Shown here in pieces: positions 35,784 through 42,623 of a stretch of 42,623 nt of DNA. The number at the start of each line of letters is the position of its first letter. The stretch's first letter is position 1. The translations under genes were made by a program, and so were the position numbers. The stretch spans positions 1 to 42,623 of the forward strand of contig DAOUTW010000037.1 of assembly GCA_030668485.1 (NCBI GenBank), read 5' to 3'. The DNA is from Candidatus Zixiibacteriota bacterium. GTDB lineage: Bacteria > Zixibacteria > MSB-5A5 > GN15 > JAAZOE01. A model generated the notes under the pieces. It saw only the letters and a list, made by a program, of their open reading frames with translations, was not told the origin of the DNA and did no database searches.

Positions 35784-36096
35784 GGTAACCTCCCATCATT
35801 TTGAGTTGATGCGGTATGAAGTAATGTATCTGCCGCTTCCATCCGCAAAGGATTGTCGCCTTTTCCCATTGGTTGTTTGCTCGACGATGCGAGGCAAACT
35901 GATTGGTCGGGATTACTGCAATTACTATGCCAATAAATCTACTACACGGCTTGGGATGTGATTATAGTGAGTTAACCGGGTCACACAGTAGGATGCGACT
36001 ATGCCAGATGGAATATTGGACTTTCTTTCGAAAAGATTTGGAAATTTTGGAATATTATTCCAATTTTCCGGGTCGCACAGGAGTGAAAAAAGGTCG
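35784..36096. other. Spacer between the signalling operon and the small dockerin gene
   Basis: About 310 AT-rich bases with several short frames but no ribosome site or recognisable protein. It should contain the promoter of the small dockerin gene. A repeated TTTGGAAATTTTGGAATATT stretch is near 36037-36060. Nothing else was seen. Confidence 0.3.
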
Positions 36097-37464
36097 TTAC
36101 TTCCCCTTATCTCGCCACAGATCATACTTATCGATTTTTTTGTAAAGGTTCGAGATACCCATATTCATTCTTTCGGCAGCCTGTTTAATATCCCAATCGC
36201 ATTCCTTGAGTGTGCTAAGCAACAGATCCCTCTCGGCCAACTGCCGCGCTGACTTCAAATCCGGTTTCTTTTGCTGAGAGGGATCATCTAATTCCATAAA
36301 CTGTATCAGGTCATCGGTAGTAAGAGTTTCTTCCGTATGATATAATGACATTCTTTTGGTCAGCCTTGTCAATTCTCTGACGTTTCTGGGCCAATGATAG
36401 CTCATTAAAAAGTCTAAGATGCTATTATCATACGAAGGCGGTTCGTTGCCAGTGCTATCATAATTCTTAATCATATAATATCCGAATATCGACGGGATAT
36501 CTTCCTTTCGCTTACATAAAGGCGGCACATGCAAATGTAGAGTATCCAGCCGGGACAACAAATCTTCGCGGAACTGTCCCCGCCTGACCAGTTCTTCCAG
36601 GTTTTTGTTGGTTGCCGTTATAATTCTTGCAGGGACCTTGATCGGAGTATGTCCGCCAATTCTAAAAACGGTTCTTTCCTCAAGAACTCGCAGGAGCTTG
36701 GCCTGTATCTCAAGGGACATGTCACCGATCTCATCCAACAATAAGATGCCATTACCAGCTTCCACAAAGGCACCGTCTCTCTTTCTATCAGCACTTGAGA
36801 AGGCACCCTTTTCGTGGCCGAAAAGTTCGCTTTCAACCAAATTCTCCGGAATAGCAGCGCAGTTAAGAGGCAAATAGGGATGTGAAACTCTATTGCCTTG
36901 TCTATGAATTGCCTTGGCCACCAATTCTTTACCAGTCCCAGTTTCGCCGGTTATGAGAACGGGATAATCCGAATCGGCAATTTTCAGGATATTCTCCTTT
37001 AATTTGATTATTGACGGATGATTGCCGATCATGGGAGCTTCGGAATCCAAGGTTCGGCGTAGCGCTATATTTTCACTCATGGTTTTGGAGGCGGCGATGG
37101 CATTACGGACGGTGACCTTGACTCGTTCCAGTTCCGACGTCTTTTCCAGGTAGTCGTAAGCGCCCATCTTCATTGCTTTGACGGCTGACGGGACTTCGCT
37201 GATATTTGTCAGGACGACGACAACCGGCGGTGAGGGAATTTGCCGGATCTTTTTGAGAATCTCAAACCCCCTCAGTTCGCCTTCAAAAAGTAAATCCAGC
37301 AATACTACATCGTATCCCTTCCGGTTCAGGGTCGCCAAAACCTGCTCTTCCCGGGAGATCCAGTCGATATCGACCCCAACTTGGCGTTTGATGATTTCAG
37401 TGAACGTGCGACAGTACTTTTCTTCGTCATCAATTAGCAATACTGAGCCTGAGGTGTCCGACAT
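36097..37464 (-). CDS. NtrC-family response regulator with altered GAFTGA motif
   Basis: The protein has 455 residues from ATG 37464 (AAGGAG upstream). The receiver has LIDDEE, phospho-acceptor Asp57 in VVLLDLL and Lys108. The AAA+ domain has Walker A GETGTGKE (173-180), Walker B LLLDEIGD (241-248) and the usual FREDLLSRLD and WPRNVREL segments. The C-terminal Fis-type helix-turn-helix is present (LKECDWDIKQAAERMNMGISNLYKKI). The sigma-54-contacting loop reads GAFSSA (220-225) where GAFTGA is standard. The start lies four bases after the kinase stop, and its ribosome site overlaps the end of the kinase gene, so kinase and regulator are coupled. Confidence 0.92.
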   Translation of the reverse strand: MSDTSGSVLLIDDEEKYCRTFTEIIKRQVGVDIDWISREEQVLATLNRKGYDVVLLDLLFEGELRGFEILKKIRQIPSPPVVVVLTNISEVPSAVKAMKMGAYDYLEKTSELERVKVTVRNAIAASKTMSENIALRRTLDSEAPMIGNHPSIIKLKENILKIADSDYPVLITGETGTGKELVAKAIHRQGNRVSHPYLPLNCAAIPENLVESELFGHEKGAFSSADRKRDGAFVEAGNGILLLDEIGDMSLEIQAKLLRVLEERTVFRIGGHTPIKVPARIITATNKNLEELVRRGQFREDLLSRLDTLHLHVPPLCKRKEDIPSIFGYYMIKNYDSTGNEPPSYDNSILDFLMSYHWPRNVRELTRLTKRMSLYHTEETLTTDDLIQFMELDDPSQQKKPDLKSARQLAERDLLLSTLKECDWDIKQAAERMNMGISNLYKKIDKYDLWRDKGK

Positions 37465-37468
37465 AGTA

Positions 37469-40021
37469 CTACTCCTTGTCTTTGCGAAGTCCAATAAACA
37501 CCGCGGTTCCCTTTCCCATGGTACTTTGAATAGAAATTTGCGCATTAAGCATGTTGCATAATTTTCGAGCGATAGCTAATCCCAGACCATGGCCTCCCTT
37601 TTCAGCCTTGGTCGTATAAAGGGGCTCAAATACTCGATGCAATATTTCTTCGGGAATTCCCTTCCCATTGTCTTCAACAACAACTATTGCATCGTAGTCA
37701 TTATCCATATCCGCCGGTAATGCCGTTCGCATATTCTGTGCCGATTTGCAATGGATAATAATTTCCCCATTATCTGCATTAACCGCATCTACCGCGTTGT
37801 GAATAAGAATAGACAGTAATTGCCGGAATATTTCATGATCCGTATACAGTTTTAGATAGGCGTCATCCACCTCAACTTTACAATCGACTGGGATTCCCAG
37901 AGGAACCATGGTGTAATCGACTGTTTCTTGGATGATATCTCTTGTGACATAATTATTCTTGCTTACCTGTCTTAGGCGAAATTGAAGAAACCGATCGGCA
38001 ATATCAATTGACTGTCTAATGTAGAGGACGGCATTGTCCAATTCCTTTTCGACAGTATCTCCCCTCTCATCATCCATATCCTGGAGGAGTTCGCGAGTCA
38101 GCTCAACAGACCGCAGAATATGTGTCATAGGTGACTTAATGCCATGCATGAGGCTACTCGACAAATCAAACCAGCCCAGAAGCATCTCCTCTGTTTCCAG
38201 CGGGTCTGCCGCATCAACAATGTAAAATCTGATGTGTTCACGAAACGACGACATGTCGCCCGCAATTTGGAATCCTGCTATTTTGAGTCCCTTGGGTGTT
38301 ATCAGGGGGAGGGATTGTCTCGTATCGGCCCCGCTAAGTTTTAACTGGTCGAGCAAGCGAGTGAATTTATTGCCCTCTTTCAGACCAAAAATCGAGATTA
38401 TGCTTTTCCACCGCCAACGATCCGGCAGGGCCAGATTATTCTGTGCGATTTTATTGGCATAAAGAACCCTGTTGTTATCATTTATGCCAATGATCCCGGA
38501 TGTTGAAGAAACGCCATACTCATTCACCTGCAAAGAGACTGCATTTTTCAACAACCCGGCTCGAATGATTCCTATAATTATCAGCAGTAGAAGTGACCCA
38601 ATATAGGCAAGAATCACTCTCCAATTATTGGAAGATACCCAGACATAGATTTTCGCCATTTGAACATTGGGAACTTCCGGTATACGGAAGACCATAGTGT
38701 TTGTCGTTTGTGTTATAATGCGACAATCTTCGAATTTCTGACGCTTTAAAATGGCTGAGTAGTTTATCTTCTCGTCTGTCACATTATACTCAGCAAACTC
38801 TACCATAAAATTGTCCAACATCCGTAGATGATTATCCTCTGTGATAATCATTGATTCCACATACCCGTTATTATCAATATCTAATAAGGTTCGGAATGAC
38901 ATCCCTACATATTTGGTGCTTTGGTATTTCAAATCCAAATTTTGATTATACACCCGTAGATAACCATCATTCCCGTCAGTAATTATTCCTGAAAGTCGTG
39001 TAGTTTCATTCAGAGGATCCTGCATTCTTTGAAAAGCAAACGATTGATTTCCCAGCACAATTTCCCTGATTATATCACTTTTTATGGGATCAATCGATAT
39101 AACTCGTCCCAATTGAATGGAAGAATCCGCTTCGTCAGGCGCGGAAGGTGTAATGGCGGCATAGAGCATTCCAGAGAATCGGTCATAACCCTCAAATCCC
39201 ACTACCGAACACCATGAGTATTTCCCCCCCAACTTCTTCTGGAAGATTAGATCCCCTTTTCGGTCGAGCATAATCAGGTAGCTATGATAATCGTCCGTTC
39301 CGTTCACACCTTCTCGCGGCCCATTGGTAAACGCGTGACTTCCCATGATGATTTCATCGAATCCGTCCGAATTGAAGTCACCGATATCAAAATACCCGAT
39401 GGCAGTCCCGAAATTGTATTTCCATACTGTTTCCTTATTAATCGGATCATAGGCAAATAGTGCCCGAGGCTGGTAATTATAATTCGTATGCACATGGAAA
39501 AGGATTTCATCTTGACCGTCATCATTGGTGCCAATCATACCAATCGCCTTATAAAACCCATCCCAGTATCCGGGATAGTCGGCACTACTTCCTTGAGGAA
39601 ATGCAATCCGGGCACTTGGACGCATATAATTTTCAATCACAGCATAAAATTGAATGACAACGGAATCCGGAATTTTGTACGGAATCCCCAATTCCAAAAT
39701 GCCATCACCATCAGTATCCACCCAGCTGAATACGCTGCTGTAATCTCTCTCAGGCAACATTTCTTGGTGTATGGGGTTCAGATCTTGATCGACCAATTGT
39801 ATATAATTGGTAGGGTGATCAAAATCAAATACGAATACTTCGTCATTACCGTCGCTATCAATATCTTTTACTGTGAATCCATCCGATCCGTTCTTATTAA
39901 TAAAATATTCAGAAATATCATGGGGACTCATTTGGGGAAGGATTATTAACCAATAAGCCCCGATGAGCAAAGCGAATATAGCTGTTACCCCAATGAGGTA
40001 TTTATAGACTCCTCGCAGCAT
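37469..40021 (-). CDS. Sensor histidine kinase with extracellular FG-GAP propeller
   Basis: The protein has 850 residues. Transmembrane helix 1 is at about 8-29 and helix 2 at about 470-493 (ILAYIGSLLLLIIIGII). Between them is a periplasmic region with FG-GAP-like calcium loops (DIDSDGNDEVFVF, DTDGDGILELGI, DFNSDGFDEIIMG, DIDNNGYVESMII), probably a beta propeller. The cytoplasmic part has a PAS-like segment (IIGINDNNRVLYAN), an H-box LMHGIKSPMTHIL (His near 625), N-box LIHNAVDAV, and G1 VEDNGKGIP, F FEPLYTTK and G2 GGHGLGLAIA ATP-binding motifs. It is the first gene of the operon with the NtrC-type regulator. The ligand is unknown. Confidence 0.92.
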   Translation of the reverse strand: MLRGVYKYLIGVTAIFALLIGAYWLIILPQMSPHDISEYFINKNGSDGFTVKDIDSDGNDEVFVFDFDHPTNYIQLVDQDLNPIHQEMLPERDYSSVFSWVDTDGDGILELGIPYKIPDSVVIQFYAVIENYMRPSARIAFPQGSSADYPGYWDGFYKAIGMIGTNDDGQDEILFHVHTNYNYQPRALFAYDPINKETVWKYNFGTAIGYFDIGDFNSDGFDEIIMGSHAFTNGPREGVNGTDDYHSYLIMLDRKGDLIFQKKLGGKYSWCSVVGFEGYDRFSGMLYAAITPSAPDEADSSIQLGRVISIDPIKSDIIREIVLGNQSFAFQRMQDPLNETTRLSGIITDGNDGYLRVYNQNLDLKYQSTKYVGMSFRTLLDIDNNGYVESMIITEDNHLRMLDNFMVEFAEYNVTDEKINYSAILKRQKFEDCRIITQTTNTMVFRIPEVPNVQMAKIYVWVSSNNWRVILAYIGSLLLLIIIGIIRAGLLKNAVSLQVNEYGVSSTSGIIGINDNNRVLYANKIAQNNLALPDRWRWKSIISIFGLKEGNKFTRLLDQLKLSGADTRQSLPLITPKGLKIAGFQIAGDMSSFREHIRFYIVDAADPLETEEMLLGWFDLSSSLMHGIKSPMTHILRSVELTRELLQDMDDERGDTVEKELDNAVLYIRQSIDIADRFLQFRLRQVSKNNYVTRDIIQETVDYTMVPLGIPVDCKVEVDDAYLKLYTDHEIFRQLLSILIHNAVDAVNADNGEIIIHCKSAQNMRTALPADMDNDYDAIVVVEDNGKGIPEEILHRVFEPLYTTKAEKGGHGLGLAIARKLCNMLNAQISIQSTMGKGTAVFIGLRKDKE

Positions 40022-40235
40022 TATGTGTGACTCCGAATGTTTATGACAATGACAAGCAGATTATATACCAATTTGCTCCAAAAATCAATGCTCCTCGCCA
40101 TCGAATATTAGTAACTTGTGGATTACCAACAAATTGTACAATGCGATGTCGATACCATACCACAGACAAGCAAGTATTTTTGTCAAATATCTGGAGTCCA
40201 AGAACCGGAGGTTCGCGGAGGTTGGGCGTAACATG

Positions 40236-40412
40236 TTATATTACAATTATCAGCGATATCATGAATCGCTGGACAATGTGACCCCGGCCGATGTCTACAC
40301 TGGCCGGGCGGTGCGAATACTGAAGGAAAGGGATCGAATCAAAGAACGAACTATGAAACAGAGGAAACGAGAATACAAAAAAGCCATTGCCATCAGACAA
40401 ACTATGTCTTAG
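40236..40412 (+). pseudogene. C-terminal remnant of an IS3-type transposase
   Basis: The last 58 residues of the frame (LYYNYQRYHESLDNVTPADV, then YTGRAVRILKERDRIKERT) match the end of the rve integrase domain and tail of IS3-family transposases, where YNxxRxHxxLxxxTPxxxY is diagnostic. No upstream DDE residues are present and the frame before 40236 does not resemble a transposase, so the element is truncated. It lies 45 bases from the 3' end of the tRNA gene. The upstream part 40022-40235 shows nothing else. Confidence 0.75.
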
Positions 40413-40457
40413 ATTTAATTACACTTTGTCCGAATTGTCTGACGACATACAAAAAAA

Positions 40458-40531
40458 TAGCGGAGCAGGGATTTGAACCCCGGACACGCGGATTATGATT
40501 CCGCTGCTCTAACCAACTGAGCTACTCCGCC
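40458..40531 (-). tRNA. tRNA with CAT anticodon (probably elongator Met)
   Basis: A complete 74-base cloverleaf is read on the minus strand. The acceptor is GGCGGAG/CTCCGCT (first pair G-T), the D arm GCTC...GAGC, the anticodon stem GCGGA/TCCGC with loop ATCATAA (anticodon CAT), and the T arm CGGGG-TTCAAAT-CCCTG. The discriminator is A and CCA is not encoded. CAT may be elongator Met or Ile2 (lysidine); the sequence resembles elongator Met. Seven T follow the 3' end. Confidence 0.93.
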
Positions 40532-40602
40532 ATTTTTCCGTCGTCGCTTCGCCATTCACCCGGGCGAGTTTCCGGCAAAGCTACATATTTTTTAGCCCCG
40601 TA

Positions 40603-40629
40603 ATTTAATATAATTTATCGGCCTGTCAA
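40603..40629 (-). promoter_or_regulatory. Candidate promoter of the tRNA gene
   Basis: On the minus strand TTGACA (40629-40624) is followed 15-16 bases later by an AT-rich TTAAAT/TAAATT -10 candidate. The predicted start is about 60 bases before the tRNA. Confidence 0.4.
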
Positions 40630-40961
40630 GCCTAATTATTACATCTGCCACCAAAAGGTCTATTTCCGGCAGGAGCAGGCGGGGGCCTGTTTTTGGCTGT
40701 CGCGCATATAAGTCATCATACTGCATAAACCACAATATATGGTAGTGTTTTGTTTCACCACACTACCATAGGTCGTCTCTAAACCTCCAAATTTTCGTGT
40801 AAGGTGCTGTCGTCCTAGTGTTTGGCGGGAACTGGGTTTGAATTGTACAATAAAGGGATTTCCATTCGCTCCCGGCAGGCAGAAGCCTGTTTTTGGGTGT
40901 CGCGGTGGCAGAAGCCTGTTTTTGGGTGTCGCGGTGGCAGAGCCACTTTGAGGCTGTCGCC

Positions 40962-41028
40962 TGGATGATCTGAATTAGTTGCAATTGTAAAAGCTGAGGC
41001 AGATCCGCCGCGGCGGACCGCCCACATA
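40962..41028 (+). repeat. Type B repeat, copy 1 (conserved arm plus variable palindrome)
   Basis: Starts TGGATGATCTGAATTAGTTG and continues to AAAAGCTG, then a GC-rich palindrome containing TCCGCCGCGGCGGA and the end CCGCCCACATA. Copy 2 at 41845-41908 shares the first 35 bases with one difference, but its palindrome is GGCAGACGGGACGTCTGCC. Confidence 0.7.
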
Positions 41029-41078
41029 GAATTATCCCACCCGAAACGTTAAGAAGCGTTTCAGGTGGGGCACCAAGC
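41028..41078. repeat. Type C 51-bp palindromic repeat, copy 1
   Basis: CCCACCCGAAACG and CGTTTCAGGTGGG form a long imperfect stem around TTAAGAAG. The copy at 42013-42063 is identical except for one base. Confidence 0.85.
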
Positions 41079-41162
41079 AGGCCGGCAGGGGCCGGTTTTT
41101 GGGTGTCGCGCAGGCAGAAGCCGGTTTTTGGCTGTTCCACTGCAGGCCGACAGGCGCGTCGA

Positions 41163-41221
41163 TGACCGGGGCTCAGTCGCGGGGTCATTCGCCTTTGGCG
41201 AATCCATTCGGAAAGGACCCC
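41163..41221. repeat. Type D palindromic repeat (nested GGGTC and ATTCGCC arms)
   Basis: Inner arms ATTCGCC-TTT-GGCGAAT form a hairpin; outer GCGGGGTC and GACCCCGC are reverse complements around it. Relatives are at 42171-42207 (GCAGGGTC...GACCCTGC) and 42230-42276 (GCAGGATC...GATCCTGC), with a different outer stem that remains paired. Confidence 0.65.
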
Positions 41222-41844
41222 GCGAAACAGTGTATTTTTTAACATACACCCCGGCGTCATTTCATGTCCCATATGAGGATGTGGCGCATTGGATTGTGCG
41301 GAATTTGGCTTTGGTCGCTCATTTTTAAAGAAATTTCTTGCGGCAGGGGCCGCCTTTTGGCTGTCGCTGTTGTATGACAACGGCTTAGGGTTAGTTTTTC
41401 ATATTTAAGGCTTTTCCTTCCTTTGGCTTTCGATGGGATTTTCTTTTCGGTTACGGGCATCGGTATTATCTCTTTGAATAATCGGGTTCAATAATAGAGA
41501 TATGGCCGGAATCAACGCAGAATCTATGTCGATTTTGGTGGCGAAGCAACTTTTGGGCTATCGCGGTGGCAGAGCCACTTTGAGGCTGTCGCGTGGATGA
41601 TCAGAGGCTGTGGCAGATGGGGATTGGCCGCGGCTGACCGCCCACATAATTCACCTATGTTGGACCGAGGCATGACGGACGAAAACCAGAGATGACCTCA
41701 TCGAGACATGAATAGATAGCAGGGTCAAAAAGTAAACCCACCTGGCGCCCGCAAGCGGGCTTAGGTGGGGTACAGGTTTTTTTAGGTGGGCAAGGGCCTG
41801 TTTTTGGCTGTCGCACCGGCAGGAGCCGGTTTTTTGCTGTCGCG

Positions 41845-41908
41845 TGGATGATCTGAATTAATTGCAATTGTAAAAGCTGGGGCAGACGGGACGTCTGCCG
41901 CCCACATA
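41845..41908 (+). repeat. Type B repeat, copy 2
   Basis: Nearly identical to 40962-41028 in the left arm, with a different but still palindromic right half (GGCAGACG/CGTCTGCC). Confidence 0.7.
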
Positions 41909-42012
41909 ACGATGATGATTTTGGTGGCAGGAGCATGTCATTAGAGAAGTATTTGCGTTTCCCGCAAAGGGGAAATCCGAGATCAGGGATCGCGGCCACT
42001 CGTCGGTTTTCC

Positions 42013-42063
42013 AGAATTATCCCACCCGAAACGTTAAGAACCGTTTCAGGTGGGGCACCAAGC
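42013..42063. repeat. Type C 51-bp palindromic repeat, copy 2
   Basis: Differs from 41028-41078 at a single base in the right arm (AAGAACCG versus AAGAAGCG), which changes the base next to the loop. Confidence 0.85.
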
Positions 42064-42170
42064 GTTTATGATCTATCTAACCCGCTATTATCATTGCCCG
42101 TTGGCGCACGGGGATTAGCCGCGGCGAACCAACCACAATATGGGTGATAAGTAGCAGGCAAGATATACCG

Positions 42171-42276
42171 CAGGGTCACACTCGCCAAGGGCGAGCAGGA
42201 CCCTGCGGAACAATAATGACTACGGCCGCAGGATCATTCGCCGTTGGCGAATCCTGTCGGAAAGGATCCTGCGGAA
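42171..42276. repeat. Two type D palindromic repeats
   Basis: Unit 1 is GCAGGGTC...CTCGCC-AAG-GGCGAG...GACCCTGC. Unit 2 is GCAGGATCATTCGCC-GTT-GGCGAAT...GATCCTGC. The arms differ from copy 41163-41221 but keep their pairing. Confidence 0.65.
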
Positions 42277-42482
42277 CGGGAATGCTGTCGCGCAGGCAGG
42301 GGGCAGAAGCCACTTTGATGCTGTCGCGAGGATGATCAAAGGTTGGGGCAGACCGGGAGGTCTGCCGCCCACATGACAGGCAGGGGCCTGCTTTCTGCTG
42401 TCGCGTTTATGATCTGAATTTGGCAGAAAGACAAAGAAATCCCACCCGACGGTCGCTGGAGCACCTTTGGGCGGGGCACAGA

Positions 42483-42614
42483 GTCAAGACCACAAGGGTC
42501 TTGACCTTGTATCTTAATCACAAGGAATATTATAAATTGGAACGGATCGGGATGAAACTGTTTTTGACCTCAGGCCCAAGAGCCTGTTGAGTAGATTAGT
42601 TCGCCCGATCCGTT
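42483..42614. other. Structured right edge: two further inverted repeats
   Basis: GTCAAGACC and GGTCTTGAC form a hairpin at 42484-42506. AACGGATCGGG (42541-42551) and CCCGATCCGTT (42604-42614) are perfect reverse complements 52 bases apart and enclose a CAGGC/GCCTG hairpin. No coding frame or known RNA was recognised; the window ends nine bases later. Confidence 0.45.
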
Positions 42615-42623
42615 CACAGGATT

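Larger units (their letters stand above)
40661..42430. repeat. Repeat-rich, gene-free region with a dozen hairpin units
   Basis: Units of the form GGCAGnAGCC...TTTTTGGCTGTCGCG occur at about 40670-40704, 40874-40904, 40905-40933, 40935-40961, 41078-41110, 41111-41138, 41342-41367, 41539-41565, 41567-41592, 41789-41815, 41816-41844, 42296-42328 and 42376-42404. All are on the plus strand. The AGCC/GGCT hairpin varies in its first half, while TGTCGCG and a following ATGATC are conserved. Short frames here are translated repeat. No gene was found. Confidence 0.75.

Noticed and set aside
37465-37545. N-terminal extension of the response regulator
   Set aside because: It overlaps the kinase C-terminus in another frame, and the ATG at 37464 has its own AAGGAG just before the receiver domain.
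40661-42430. CRISPR array in the repeat-rich tract
   Set aside because: Units are hairpins of uneven spacing with no uniform spacers, several different families are mixed and no cas gene is present.
40763-42521. Several frames of 60-205 codons in the repeat tract
   Set aside because: They are runs of translated repeats (recurring QPKTGFC/KNRLLPA-like peptides) without ribosome sites.

Overview
The window looks like chromosome from an uncultured, metagenome-type Gram-negative bacterium of the Fibrobacteres-Chlorobi-Bacteroidetes neighbourhood, most like candidate division Zixibacteria. That placement is inferred from style, with no marker gene to test it. Five secreted proteins end in a dockerin-like EF-hand module of a recurring GDANGDG..NV.DAVY.I.YVF.GGP type, one large secreted protein ends in a type IX secretion (Por/FlgD-like) sorting domain, and one ends in an IPTL-CTERM-like tail. 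Intergenic spacers are full of hairpins and short dispersed repeats.

Layout. 1-2849: a possible transposase tail, then a clan CD (caspase/gingipain-like) domain fused to six fascin-like beta-trefoil repeats (minus), then a repeat-bearing spacer. 2849-6002: a beta-helix/dockerin protein, an IPTL-CTERM-like surface protein and an SDR oxidoreductase with an altered catalytic residue. 6282-7895: ATP-type PEP carboxykinase. 8031-12186: the most interesting locus. A promoter, a 33-codon leader ORF and an intrinsic terminator precede a 30-codon Cys-rich peptide gene with a perfect Shine-Dalgarno. This is followed by a hairpin, two paralogous radical SAM/SPASM proteins and a third, different radical SAM/SPASM protein. 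It reads as an unannotated RiPP (ribosomally made, post-translationally modified peptide) operon. 12286-13612: ECF sigma factor with an overlapping anti-sigma factor. 13695-16889: TrmB, S41 peptidase and a MarR-GNAT fusion protein. 17043-26130: three large secreted dockerin proteins in a row on the minus strand (M28 peptidase, beta-propeller, subtilase with FG-GAP and UnbV domains). 26473-31392: C69 dipeptidase, an unusually long GlmL/MutL-like ASKHA protein and a YedF/DsrE protein. 31521-35783: a Por-sorted TSP3 protein and a small dockerin protein. 36097-40021: a two-gene signalling operon, a histidine kinase with an FG-GAP sensor and an NtrC-type regulator whose GAFTGA motif is degraded. 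40236-42623: an IS3-type transposase tail, tRNA(CAT), then about 2 kb with no gene, made of at least four families of palindromic repeats.

How it fits together. Much of the window encodes extracellular proteolysis and surface display (M28, S8, S41, C69, clan CD; dockerin, Por and IPTL tails). Regulation comes from an ECF sigma/anti-sigma pair, a MarR-GNAT protein and the HK/RR pair. Central metabolism is represented by PEP carboxykinase and translation by TrmB and the tRNA. All functions are read from motifs recognised by eye; no database search was possible.
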